NCBI GenBank assembly: GCA_964548175.1 | Contig: CAZJQS010000014.1 | Span: forward strand, 1 to 64,000 | DNA from: JANQPA01 sp964548175 | GTDB lineage: Bacteria > Bacteroidota > Bacteroidia > Chitinophagales > Saprospiraceae | Direction: 5' to 3' | Length of the DNA stretch: 64,000 bases | Shown: one piece after another, positions 1-7,971 of the stretch | How the letters are laid out: each line of letters opens with the position of its first letter | Numbering within the stretch: position 1 is the first letter of the stretch | Made by a program: the position numbers and the translations under genes | The notes under the pieces: model-generated | What the model was told of the DNA's origin: nothing | The model's database searches: none | Seen by the model: the letters and a program-made list of their open reading frames with translations, nothing else

Positions 1-56
1 AACCCAAAACCCTGAACCCAAAACCCTGAACCCAAAACCCTGAACCCAAAACCCAC
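1..56. repeat. Heptamer tandem repeat tract A
   Basis: Alternating 7-mers CCCAAAA and CCCTGAA give a 14-base unit repeated about 3.5 times, running from the window edge to within two bases of the queE stop codon. The left end is cut by the window, so the full length is unknown. The same heptamers recur at about 7862, 12783 and 29011. Confidence 0.9.
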
Positions 57-57
57 T

Positions 58-708
58 TCACGGAATAGCCAGTATCTTATGCGTTTGCAAACTGAGTCGC
101 CATTTGGGGTTTTTCAGGCAATATTGCATAGTCAGTTGTATGTTACGCTCCTGTTCCGGGCTGTCCATCGGTTGAAGGAAAAAGTGATCAAAGTCTAACT
201 GTTCATACCTTTCCGGTTCGGCCCCTTTTTGAGGATATACTAACTTGAGTTCATGTCCTTTCGTCAACACGATATCTGTATTGGCTTTGGGGCTCATGCA
301 TATCCAGTCAAGCCCTTCAGGTGCTGTTATGGTGCCGTTGGTTTCTACAGCTACTTCCAATTCTTTGTGGTGGAAGGCTGCTATCAAAACCTCGTCCAGT
401 TGCAACAGCGGTTCGCCTCCTGTGCAAACGACATAAGGCTTACCCCTTTTCGACGAATCCGGCCAGAGGCTGCTGACTTTTTCGGCCAGTTCTTCGGCGG
501 AATATCGACCGCCGTTTTCTCCGTCCATCCCCCAGAAGTCGGTATCACAAAATTGGCAGATTGCTTTGTGGCGGTCTTCTTCCCGTCCGCTCCACAGATT
601 GCAACCTGTGAAACGGCAAAAAACGGCCGGCCGGCCGGTTTGGGCGCCTTCGCCCTGGAGGGTGTAGTATATTTCCTTGACTTTGTAGGTCTTTTTTGAT
701 GTGTCCAC
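58..708 (-). CDS. queE: 7-carboxy-7-deazaguanine synthase QueE
   Basis: Radical SAM enzyme that converts 6-carboxytetrahydropterin to 7-carboxy-7-deazaguanine in the preQ0/queuosine pathway in the cytoplasm. The 216-residue protein has the family's YTLQGEG start, then cysteines at residues 36, 51 and 54 spaced CX14CX2C. This is the expanded cluster loop known in part of the QueE family, rather than CX3CX2C. A TGGEP motif follows for SAM binding. The start codon is GTG; no ATG lies in frame before the LQGEG motif. Its stop codon abuts the heptamer repeat tract. queA, a later step of the same pathway, is also in this window (about 27 kb) but is not linked to it. The product call is secure. Confidence 0.95.
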   Translation of the reverse strand: MDTSKKTYKVKEIYYTLQGEGAQTGRPAVFCRFTGCNLWSGREEDRHKAICQFCDTDFWGMDGENGGRYSAEELAEKVSSLWPDSSKRGKPYVVCTGGEPLLQLDEVLIAAFHHKELEVAVETNGTITAPEGLDWICMSPKANTDIVLTKGHELKLVYPQKGAEPERYEQLDFDHFFLQPMDSPEQERNIQLTMQYCLKNPKWRLSLQTHKILAIP

Positions 709-886
709 GTATTCAAGTGTTCAAGTTATCCTGGCCGGAAGCTGCCTGCCGGATAATGGCTTTTTCAATATCGATTTTTTCGATGTGACTTTTTTTTCAA
801 AATACACATTAAACAGCAAAAAGGTTTCATCCTGCCTGTATACCAATTTTAGCATTCCCATAACTTTCTATTGTGCTAACTTTTCC

Positions 887-894
887 TATGTTTG
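887..894 (+). promoter_or_regulatory. Bacteroidota -7 element (TATGTTTG) before the BatA-like gene
   Basis: TATGTTTG fits the TAnnTTTG element and lies 48 bases before the ATG at 943. No well-spaced TTTG -33 box is evident, so this is a partial match. It also argues against a longer reading that would start at 892, inside the element. Confidence 0.5.
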
Positions 895-942
895 CAAATC
901 AGTGTATATTCATCAGACACATACTTAATTAATCATACAGAG

Positions 943-2979
943 ATGCAGTTTCTCTACCCGACATTTTTATTTGCCCTGGCAGCGTTAGCCATCCCCATCA
1001 TCATTCACCTGTTTCATTTCCGGCGTTTCAAGAAAGTATATTTCACTAACGTACGATTTTTGAAGGAAGTCAAAGAAGAAACCAGCGCCCGCTCAAAGCT
1101 GCGTAATTTACTCGTGCTGTTGGCTCGGCTGCTGGCCATTCTCTTTCTGGTGCTGGCTTTCGCTCAGCCGTTCCTCCCTCAGGATACTGAAGTACAGAAA
1201 GGACAAAAAAACGTTAGTGTCTATGTTGACAATTCGTTCAGCATGAGTGCGTTGAGTAGTGATGTGGCCCTGCTGGAAAAAGCCAGGCAGCGCGCCCGGG
1301 AGATCGTCGAAGCCTACCGGGAGGAAGATCGCTTCCAGTTGCTAACCAATGATTTTGAAGGCCGTCATCAGCGACTGATCGGAAAAGAGGAAGCCCTGGA
1401 AATGATAGAAGAGATCGAGATATCGCCAACCGTCAGGTCTCTGTCTAATGTATTAAATCGACAACAGCGCATTCTATCCCGGGCTACCACGGGCAATCCC
1501 ATTGCCTACTTGATTTCCGATTTTCAAAAGACCACCACGGATCTGCAAAACTACCGGGATACGACCATGGAGATCAACCTGGTGCCGCTCCAGGCCGTGC
1601 GGGAACGGAATATCAGCATCGACTCCGTTTGGTTCGAGGCGCCTGTTCAGATGCTTAATCAAACCAATGCCGTTGTTGTCGAAGTACGCAACCTTAGTGA
1701 AGATGATGTAGAAAACATCAGACTAAGCCTTAAATATGAAGGCCAGACCAAGCCTGTCGGAACATTGACTATCCCCGCCCGGACCAGCGTTCTGGATACC
1801 GTTAACATCACTGTTCTGCGCAATGGATGGCACGAAGCGGTCCTTAATATCACCGACTACCCGGTGCAATTTGACGATCAGTATTTCTTCGCCTTTTACG
1901 TTTCTGACGACATTAAAGTACTGGCCATTAATGAAAACCTGCCGAATCGATTTGTCGATGCCGCCTTTAAAGGTATTCCTTATTTTTCTGTAGATAATCG
2001 TCAGTCCCAAAACCTGGATTACTCTCAGTTCGGAGACTATCAAATGATCCTGCTTAATGACCTGGCCAGCATCTCCTCCGGTCTGGCTTCCGAGTTGAAG
2101 TCTTTTATGGAAAACGGAGGCAATGTGTTGGCTTTCCCTGCTAAAAATGCAGATATCCCCTCTTACCGCCGGTTCTTGAGCTCGCTTCCTGCAAATGAGA
2201 TCCTCAGTTATGAAGAACAGGAAAAGCAGGTTTCCCAGGTCAATACTGAAGAGTTCGTCTTTAAAAATGTTTTTGAAAACCGTTCCGCCAACCTCAAGCT
2301 GCCGACAACTCTGGGAAGCTTTTCCGCCAATAGCTCAAGTGTTCGCCGCGAGGAGCCCTTACTCACTTTCAGGGATGGCAGTTCGTACATTTCCAAGTAT
2401 CAGATCGGAGAAGGAAACTTTTACTTCTCCTTGTCGCCTTTGAATGAAGAGATCAACGATCTGGTGCGTAACGGAGAGATCTTTATTCCTATGGTATATA
2501 AAATGGCCATCTCCTCCGCTAAACAAAATCGCATTGCCTATACGATAGGCGAAGATGAGATTATCGAGAAAAAACATAAGAGTAATGCAGAAGATCTCGT
2601 CTATAAAATTAAAGGAAAAGGGGAGGGGCTGGAATTTATTCCTGGCCAGCGAGTGATCGGCTCCAAAGTCTTTCTCAGCATTAATGACCAAATCAAACAG
2701 GCTGGCTTTTACGAATGGTTGCTCAACGAAAACGAACCCTTAGGGACCCTGGCCTTTAATTTCGATCGCGAAGAATCCGATCTGACTTATTTCAGCCAAA
2801 GCGAACTTTCCGATATGGCGGGTAACCTGATGAGTATCATCGAGGTTAATGATCGTTCGGTACTTACCGCTGAGATAGAAGAGCGAAGCCAGGGAATCGT
2901 TCTATGGCGCTTGTGCCTGATCCTGGCCCTGTTGTTTTTAGCCATAGAGATCTTATTGCTCCGATTGTGGAAAGTCTGA
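943..2979 (+). CDS. BatA-like membrane protein with von Willebrand A domain
   Basis: The 678-residue inner-membrane protein begins with the aerotolerance-regulator N-terminal domain (residues 1-80: a hydrophobic segment, the IHLFHFRRF motif, then a second hydrophobic segment near 55-75). A vWA-type fold with a MIDAS-like DxSxS at D96, S98 and S100 follows. A long presumably periplasmic region comes next and the protein ends with a transmembrane helix just before the C-terminus. Bat proteins are usually encoded with a MoxR ATPase; none is seen here, so this is a stand-alone member whose role cannot be fixed from context. The ATG at 943 is preferred over an in-frame upstream codon because the membrane domain begins exactly there and a -7 element lies upstream. 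Confidence 0.85.
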   Translation: MQFLYPTFLFALAALAIPIIIHLFHFRRFKKVYFTNVRFLKEVKEETSARSKLRNLLVLLARLLAILFLVLAFAQPFLPQDTEVQKGQKNVSVYVDNSFSMSALSSDVALLEKARQRAREIVEAYREEDRFQLLTNDFEGRHQRLIGKEEALEMIEEIEISPTVRSLSNVLNRQQRILSRATTGNPIAYLISDFQKTTTDLQNYRDTTMEINLVPLQAVRERNISIDSVWFEAPVQMLNQTNAVVVEVRNLSEDDVENIRLSLKYEGQTKPVGTLTIPARTSVLDTVNITVLRNGWHEAVLNITDYPVQFDDQYFFAFYVSDDIKVLAINENLPNRFVDAAFKGIPYFSVDNRQSQNLDYSQFGDYQMILLNDLASISSGLASELKSFMENGGNVLAFPAKNADIPSYRRFLSSLPANEILSYEEQEKQVSQVNTEEFVFKNVFENRSANLKLPTTLGSFSANSSSVRREEPLLTFRDGSSYISKYQIGEGNFYFSLSPLNEEINDLVRNGEIFIPMVYKMAISSAKQNRIAYTIGEDEIIEKKHKSNAEDLVYKIKGKGEGLEFIPGQRVIGSKVFLSINDQIKQAGFYEWLLNENEPLGTLAFNFDREESDLTYFSQSELSDMAGNLMSIIEVNDRSVLTAEIEERSQGIVLWRLCLILALLFLAIEILLLRLWKV

Positions 2980-3026
2980 CGGGAGGCCCCACCGGCATAC
3001 CTCCAGCACGCTTTTTGCGCTTAAAA

Positions 3027-3058
3027 TTGAAGAAAAAAGAAATTTTTCCTCAATTTTG
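3027..3058 (+). promoter_or_regulatory. Putative promoter of the dihydroorotase-like gene
   Basis: TTG (3027-3029), 21 bases, then CAATTTTG (3051-3058) resembles the Bacteroidota TTTG-N-TAnnTTTG promoter with one mismatch in the -7 box. It lies 23 bases before the ATG at 3082. Confidence 0.45.
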
Positions 3059-3081
3059 CCGCAACAACAAAAAATGAATGT

Positions 3082-4356
3082 ATGGAGCTCCTCATCAAAC
3101 AAGCCGTCATCGTCGATCCGGATAGCGATCATAACCGCCTGGTAGCTGACGTGCTCATCAAAGATGGAAAAATAGCCGAGATAGCTGGTCATATCGAGGC
3201 CGGGAAAATCAAAGTGGTGGAAGCCCCGGGCTTACATCTTCTTCCCGGTCTTATGGATGTGGGCGTGGTTATCGGAGATCCCGGGTTTGAACACAGGGAA
3301 GACCTTCAGTCAGCCGGCCGGGCGGCAGCAGCAGGCGGCTTCACAACAGTTGTTTGTTATCCGAACACTCATCCGGTCATCGATGCCAAAGCGGGGGTTC
3401 GATACATAAAAAATAATGCCGGGGACCTTCTGGTTGATTTTTACCCCCTTGGAGCAGTGTCTGAGGGATGTAAAGGCAAAGATATTACTGAAATGATCGA
3501 TATGTATCATGCCGGCGCCATCGCTTTTTCGGATGGATTGCGTTCCTTACAGCACAATGGCATGATGATGCGGGTCCTGCAATATGTAAAATCCTTTGAT
3601 GGAGTGATTCTCAATCATCCCCACGATCAGTCCATAGCCGGAGAAGGACAGTTGAACGAAGGGCGCGTCAGTACAATGATCGGCTTAAAGGGAATCCCGA
3701 ATATGGCCGAGGAATTGATGGTGCAAAGGGATATTTACCTCGCCGAATACACTGGATCCAAAGTACACATCTCTAATATTTCCACAAAAGGAGCTGTTAA
3801 TATGATTCGACGAGCTAAAGCGGAAGGAATACAGGTTACAGCTTCTGTCGCCGCCCTGAACCTGTTCTATACGGATGAAGAGCTGCTCTCTTTCAACGCT
3901 AACCTCAAGGTGTTGCCTCCTTTGCGAACAGAAGAAGACCGTCAGACCTTGATCGAGGGACTGAAGGACGGCTCCATTGATTTTATTGCTTCTAATCATG
4001 TGCCTCTCGAGGAGGAAGCTAAGAAAAAAGAATTTTCTTTTGCCGATTTTGGCGCCGCCGGTCTGGAAACTGCTTTCCTCATTAGCTGGGAAAGCTTGAA
4101 AGAACATTTTTCACTCGAAGACCTGGTGCGCTTCTGGAGCAAGGCGCCCAGAGCATTGTTCGGTATGAAGCCGGTTTCTATTCAGGTAGGCCAGACAGCA
4201 GAGCTAACTCTGTTCAGCACTGAAATCCGCTGGTCATTAACTCAAAAAAACCGGCGCTCCCGTGCCTATAACGACCCTTTTCTGGGACACCAATTCGCAG
4301 GCGCAGTGGTAGGAGTAATTAACCGGCACAAATCCGAATTTTTTGGGTTTTCGTAA
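3082..4356 (+). CDS. Dihydroorotase-family amidohydrolase with degenerate metal site
   Basis: The whole 424-residue protein follows the fold of the type I (multifunctional-complex-like) dihydroorotases: PGLMD near 55-59, DPGFEHRED near 66-74, GGFTTV and PNT near 85-96, and VLPPLR near 277-282. The catalytic metal ligands are mostly gone. The HxH after PGxxD is G61/V63, the His of the xHVST motif is N232, the Asp of the TDHAPH motif is N305, and the paired His after VT is Ala-Ala. H179 is kept. By analogy with the inactive PyrC' partner that structures aspartate transcarbamoylase in Pseudomonas, this may be a non-catalytic subunit, or a neofunctionalised protein. No pyrB lies adjacent. Automatic annotation would probably call it dihydroorotase; family membership is secure, activity is doubtful. 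Confidence 0.85.
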   Translation: MELLIKQAVIVDPDSDHNRLVADVLIKDGKIAEIAGHIEAGKIKVVEAPGLHLLPGLMDVGVVIGDPGFEHREDLQSAGRAAAAGGFTTVVCYPNTHPVIDAKAGVRYIKNNAGDLLVDFYPLGAVSEGCKGKDITEMIDMYHAGAIAFSDGLRSLQHNGMMMRVLQYVKSFDGVILNHPHDQSIAGEGQLNEGRVSTMIGLKGIPNMAEELMVQRDIYLAEYTGSKVHISNISTKGAVNMIRRAKAEGIQVTASVAALNLFYTDEELLSFNANLKVLPPLRTEEDRQTLIEGLKDGSIDFIASNHVPLEEEAKKKEFSFADFGAAGLETAFLISWESLKEHFSLEDLVRFWSKAPRALFGMKPVSIQVGQTAELTLFSTEIRWSLTQKNRRSRAYNDPFLGHQFAGAVVGVINRHKSEFFGFS

Positions 4357-4437
4357 AAAAAAATGGTTACCTTTTCTTACTTTGTATACATTCCTGCTGC
4401 AATTCATTAACCATTTTATCACAAACGCTCTTAAACC

Positions 4438-5028
4438 ATGACAACAATTGACGAACCCAACACTTATGTGGATCCTTCAAAAGTTCCTTACTTTCAAACG
4501 GCGCTCCGCTACGGACTTATTGGAGGGCTTATTCTTGTGGTATGGGGACTGATCGCACAGATGACCGGTCTGGCTGACCCTTGTAAAGCTATGGAAGGCG
4601 GAGGTTCTTCCATGATGATCGGTATTCTCAGCTTTGCCGTTTTGATCGGCGTGAGCGCGCTGGTCGGGTACCTCGCTATTCGTCAGCATACGACTGATCT
4701 GGGAGGTTACATTTCTTTTGGCCGGGCCTTTATTGTGGCGCTGGTGACCCTGATCGTCTCCGGCATTGTCAGCGGCCTGTTTAATGTGCTGTACACCAAC
4801 GTAATCGATCCTGACATGACCAATCGAATCATGGAGTGCCTGGCGGATCAATATGAACGGCAGGGTATGGAACAGGAGCAGATCGATGCCGCTATGAACA
4901 TCATGAAGACTATGTATAATCCTTTCCTTCAGGTGTTGACCAGCATCTTTTCCTCTGCTTTCTTTGCCGCCATCATCGGTTTGATCCTTGCCGCCGTTTT
5001 GAAAAAGAATCCTCCGACTTCCATATAA
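4438..5028 (+). CDS. DUF4199 domain-containing membrane protein
   Basis: 196-residue integral membrane protein matching the Bacteroidota DUF4199 pattern. It has hydrophobic segments near residues 25-47, 60-80, 92-118 and 162-188, and a polar loop near 120-160 with the VIDPDM and Met/Gln-rich stretch typical of the family. The function of the family is unknown. Before the first helix there is a short soluble tail. A second, shorter DUF4199 gene follows at 5168, separated by a strong hairpin, so the two are relatives but probably separate transcripts. Confidence 0.8.
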   Translation: MTTIDEPNTYVDPSKVPYFQTALRYGLIGGLILVVWGLIAQMTGLADPCKAMEGGGSSMMIGILSFAVLIGVSALVGYLAIRQHTTDLGGYISFGRAFIVALVTLIVSGIVSGLFNVLYTNVIDPDMTNRIMECLADQYERQGMEQEQIDAAMNIMKTMYNPFLQVLTSIFSSAFFAAIIGLILAAVLKKNPPTSI

Positions 5029-5057
5029 AGACCAGTGGTCAACTATTTTTTCTGTCC

Positions 5058-5093
5058 AATGCCTTCCGGCGCCTGCAGGCGCCGGAAGGCATT
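5058..5093 (+). terminator. 36-base perfect palindrome, transcription terminator
   Basis: A perfect inverted repeat with 18 bases per arm and no mismatch (arms begin AATGCCTTCC and end GGAAGGCATT, centred on TGCA). It lies 30 bases after the first DUF4199 gene. It is followed only by TTAATTTC, so it is a hairpin with a weak U-tract. Confidence 0.75.
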
Positions 5094-5107
5094 TAATTTC
5101 GTATTCC

Positions 5108-5141
5108 TTGCTTATTTACCAAAAAAAATTTAAGACCTTTG
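5108..5141 (+). promoter_or_regulatory. Putative promoter of the second DUF4199 gene
   Basis: TTG at 5108-5110, 23 bases, then GACCTTTG at 5134-5141, a one-mismatch TAnnTTTG element, 26 bases before the ATG at 5168. Confidence 0.45.
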
Positions 5142-5167
5142 CAGCCAAAATCAAGCAATAATCATTT

Positions 5168-5698
5168 ATGAAGGCGTCCACTCGTTTTGGTCTTATCGCA
5201 GCAGGCATAACCCTTGGTGTATATTTCCTTTTTTATTTATTGAACAAAAAGATCACGGTCGGCCCACTGACCCACTGGCTGACGCTGGTCGTCGTCGTGG
5301 TGTGTATGGTCCTGGCCGTCCGAACCGAACGCTCCCGCACAATAAAGGCTTACCCTTTTAAAAAGGCGCTTAAGGCGGCATTTGTCGTTTTTTTAATCAC
5401 TACCGTAAGCTTTCACATTTTTTATTATCTCTTTTTTGCTGTCATTGATCCTGAATTGATAGATTTGCAGATGCAGGAAAACCTGAAATGGACCAAATGG
5501 CTGGGAGAAACTACCTTCGGGCTGGATCCTCAAGATCCGGCTTATCAGGAACTGGAGCAAATGGATCATCAACTGACTATCGGAAGTACCTTATTTAGCT
5601 TGTGCAGGAGCATCATCGGCGGTTTTCTTATCGCATTGCCGATAGCAGGCATGTTTAAAAGAGATTTTGCACTGGGATCAGAAAGCAGCGATGCTTAA
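5168..5698 (+). CDS. DUF4199 domain-containing membrane protein
   Basis: 176-residue integral membrane protein, homologous in layout to the gene at 4438. There are hydrophobic segments near residues 8-25, 35-52, 68-92 and 140-163, a basic loop carrying KAYPFKKALK, and a polar periplasmic or cytoplasmic loop near 95-138 that begins with VIDPEL. The shared VIDP motif before the loop supports descent from a common DUF4199 ancestor. Function is unknown. It has its own promoter-like element and ends 33 bases before the glycosyltransferase at 5732. Confidence 0.75.
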   Translation: MKASTRFGLIAAGITLGVYFLFYLLNKKITVGPLTHWLTLVVVVVCMVLAVRTERSRTIKAYPFKKALKAAFVVFLITTVSFHIFYYLFFAVIDPELIDLQMQENLKWTKWLGETTFGLDPQDPAYQELEQMDHQLTIGSTLFSLCRSIIGGFLIALPIAGMFKRDFALGSESSDA

Positions 5699-5711
5699 CA
5701 AAGCGTGGAAA

Positions 5712-5719
5712 TAATTTTG
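5712..5719 (+). promoter_or_regulatory. Bacteroidota -7 element (TAATTTTG) before the GT2 gene
   Basis: TAATTTTG is an exact TAnnTTTG match 12 bases before the ATG at 5732. Its position inside the longer in-frame reading from 5705 supports the shorter start. No clear -33 box is seen. Confidence 0.5.
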
Positions 5720-5731
5720 TCAAATAGCACC

Positions 5732-6682
5732 ATGGATATATCAATCGTTATACCACTGTTGAATGAAGAAGAATCCCTGCCCGAACTGGAAGCCTGGATA
5801 GATCGGGTGATGAAAACACATGACCTGGACTATGAACTCCTCATGGTCGATGACGGCAGCACCGACCGCTCCTGGTCAGTGATCGAACAACTCACCGAAA
5901 AGAACACTCGCGTCCGGGGTATAAAGTTCCAGCGTAACTATGGGAAATCAGCCGCGCTGAACGTTGGCTTCGGCCTCGCTCAGGGAGATGTCGTCATAAC
6001 CATGGATGCCGACCTTCAGGACAGTCCGGAAGAGGTGCCGGAACTGTATCGCATGATCACGGAAGAAGGCTACGACCTGGTGTCGGGTTGGAAAAAAAAG
6101 CGACACGACCCTCTTTCTAAACGGCTTCCCAGTAAAATATATAATTACCTGGTTCGAATGATCACCAAAATTGATCTGCACGATTTCAACTGCGGCCTGA
6201 AAGCCTATAAAAAAGCCGTGGTGAAGAGCGTGGAAGTTCACGGTGATTTGCACCGGTATATTCCCGTACTGGCTAAGATCGCGGGTTTTAAAAAGATCGG
6301 AGAAAAAGTCGTTCAACACAAGGCGCGTAAGTATGGCGTCTCGAAGTTTGGCCTGGGTAGGGCAAGAGGCATGTTCGATCTGCTGACCCTTTCCTTCATC
6401 GGCCGGTTCGGGAAAAAGCCTATGCATTTTTTCGGGACCCTCGGAACCCTTTCTTTTTTCTTGGGTTTCGCTATTTTGGTCTACCTCAGCATCGCCAAAT
6501 TACTCTATCAGGAATATGGGATCGCCGACCGGCCGCTGTTCTACTTCGGTATCTTGATCCTGATCGTCGGCGCTCAGTTATTCCTAACCGGCTTTTTGGC
6601 CGAACTGATCATCAGAAATAATCAGGATGACAGCAAATATGTAATCGAAAAAACCATCAATCCCTTAGCAAAAAAAGCCTGA
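5732..6682 (+). CDS. Family 2 glycosyltransferase, dolichol-phosphate-mannose-synthase-like, membrane anchored
   Basis: 316-residue protein with a GT-A catalytic domain. It begins DISIVIPLLNEEESL, has VDDGSTD for nucleotide-sugar binding, then DADLQD, the metal-binding DxD of the DPM1/ArnC/GtrB-type enzymes. Two C-terminal transmembrane helices (about residues 235-260 and 275-300) anchor it in the inner membrane. Such enzymes transfer a sugar to a polyprenyl phosphate; the sugar cannot be read from sequence. The start at 5732 puts the catalytic domain at the N-terminus as in the family. It ends 3 bases before the next glycosyltransferase, so the two are almost certainly one operon. Confidence 0.88.
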   Translation: MDISIVIPLLNEEESLPELEAWIDRVMKTHDLDYELLMVDDGSTDRSWSVIEQLTEKNTRVRGIKFQRNYGKSAALNVGFGLAQGDVVITMDADLQDSPEEVPELYRMITEEGYDLVSGWKKKRHDPLSKRLPSKIYNYLVRMITKIDLHDFNCGLKAYKKAVVKSVEVHGDLHRYIPVLAKIAGFKKIGEKVVQHKARKYGVSKFGLGRARGMFDLLTLSFIGRFGKKPMHFFGTLGTLSFFLGFAILVYLSIAKLLYQEYGIADRPLFYFGILILIVGAQLFLTGFLAELIIRNNQDDSKYVIEKTINPLAKKA

Positions 6683-6685
6683 GCC

Positions 6686-7831
6686 TTGGATACACAACCC
6701 AACACCATCGTAATTGTCGGCTCCGCCTATCCCCTCAGAGGAGGACTGGCGTCCTTTAATGAACGACTTGCCCGAGCCTTCTGGGAAAAAGGCGATCGCG
6801 TGATCATCTACACTTTCTCACTCCAATATCCCGGCTTTTTATTCCCAGGTAAAACGCAGTATTCCTCCGATCCTCCTCCGGAAGATCTCGATATCCGGGT
6901 GAAGGTAAATTCCATCAACCCCTTTAATTGGGTAAAAGTGGGCCGGGAGATCAAAAAACTGCAACCTGATCTGCTGCTCGCTAAATTCTGGCTGCCGTTC
7001 ATGGGGCCTTGCCTGGGTACTATCCTGAGAAGAGGAAAGCATAAAAAAACAACCGTCCTGTCTATCATCGATAACATCATCCCTCATGAAAAAAGGCCGG
7101 GTGATGAAGCGCTGGCCCGCTATTTTGTTAAGGCCGTGGACGCTTTCGTCGTAATGTCAAGATCTGTGGCAGAGGATATGAAAAAATTTATCGATCAACA
7201 GCCGGTAAAATACATCCCTCATCCTATCTACGATAATTACGGTCCCATTACAGATCAAAATGAAGCCCTTAATCATCTTCAACTTTCTGCTGATTATTCT
7301 TATATCTTATTCTTTGGCTTTATCAGAGATTACAAGGGCCTGGACCTGCTGCTGGAAGCTATGGCGGACGACCGCATCCGGCAGCTGCCCGTCAAACTGA
7401 TCGTAGCCGGAGAATATTATGCTAATGAAGAAACCTATCTCGACCTGATCAAAAAATTTAATATCGAGGATCAACTGGAATTGCATACGGATTTTATCCC
7501 AAATAGTGAAGTGCGCCATTATTTCGGCGCCGCCGACCTGGTCGTGCAACCTTATAAATCAGCTACCCAAAGCGGGATCTCTCAATTGGCCTACCATTTC
7601 GAAAAACCGATGATCGTTACTAATGTAGGCGGCCTGCCCGAGATCGTAGAGCATGGGAAGGCGGGCTACGTGGTGGATGTAGATAAAAATAAAATCGTAG
7701 AAGCTATCCTCGATTTTTACAAAAATAAAAGAGCAGCTTCCCTGACTGAAGGTGTCCGCGAAGCTAAAAAGCGGTTTTCCTGGGAAAATATGGTGAAGGG
7801 AATCTGGGAGTTGGTAGAAGGTATAAGGTAG
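6686..7831 (+). CDS. Family 4 (GT-B fold) glycosyltransferase
   Basis: 381-residue cytoplasmic glycosyltransferase. The N-terminal Rossmann half starts IVIVGSAYPLRGGLASFNERL, with the GG loop of GT-B acceptor domains. The C-terminal half has FGFIRDYKGLDLLLEAM near 207-223 and the nucleotide-sugar-binding stretch from QSGISQLAYHFEKP to NVGGLPEIVEHGKAGY (about 295-330). The start codon is TTG at 6686; no ATG occurs before the fold begins. Its last codons (VEGIR and stop) are themselves made of the GGTAGAA/GGTATAA heptamers of the repeat tract that follows, so the C-terminus was shaped by the repeat. It likely acts with the GT2 gene upstream and the heptose genes downstream in building a surface glycan; that link is inference. 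Confidence 0.87.
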   Translation: MDTQPNTIVIVGSAYPLRGGLASFNERLARAFWEKGDRVIIYTFSLQYPGFLFPGKTQYSSDPPPEDLDIRVKVNSINPFNWVKVGREIKKLQPDLLLAKFWLPFMGPCLGTILRRGKHKKTTVLSIIDNIIPHEKRPGDEALARYFVKAVDAFVVMSRSVAEDMKKFIDQQPVKYIPHPIYDNYGPITDQNEALNHLQLSADYSYILFFGFIRDYKGLDLLLEAMADDRIRQLPVKLIVAGEYYANEETYLDLIKKFNIEDQLELHTDFIPNSEVRHYFGAADLVVQPYKSATQSGISQLAYHFEKPMIVTNVGGLPEIVEHGKAGYVVDVDKNKIVEAILDFYKNKRAASLTEGVREAKKRFSWENMVKGIWELVEGIR

Positions 7832-7968
7832 AAGGTATAAGGTAGAAGGTAGAGGGTAGATACTACCCAAAACCCTGAACCCCAAAACCCAAAACCCAAA
7901 ACCCTGAACCCAAAACCCAAAACCCAAAACCCAAAAACTCAAAACCCAAAAACTCAAAACCCAAAACA
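7813..7968 (+). repeat. Composite heptamer repeat tract B (GGTAGAA block, hairpin, CCCAAAA block)
   Basis: Seven head-to-tail 7-mers (GGTAGAA, GGTATAA and variants) occupy 7813-7861. The short hairpin GGGTAG-ATA-CTACCC lies at 7854-7868. CCCAAAA, CCCTGAA and AACTCAA-type units then run to 7968. The tract covers the 3' end of the GT4 gene and the whole intergenic space up to 4 bases before the hddA ATG. Confidence 0.9.
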
Positions 7969-7971
7969 CAC

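Noticed and set aside
1..56. Eukaryotic telomere (CCCCAAAA-like repeats at the scaffold end)
   Set aside because: The same repeats recur three times inside the window between bacterial genes, and the unit alternates with CCCTGAA.
253..699. Plus-strand ORF opposite queE
   Set aside because: Antisense of a clear radical SAM enzyme; Phe/Cys-rich without motif.
3082..4356. Functional allantoinase or hydantoinase
   Set aside because: These also need the HxH and Asp ligands that are missing; overall motifs are closest to dihydroorotase.
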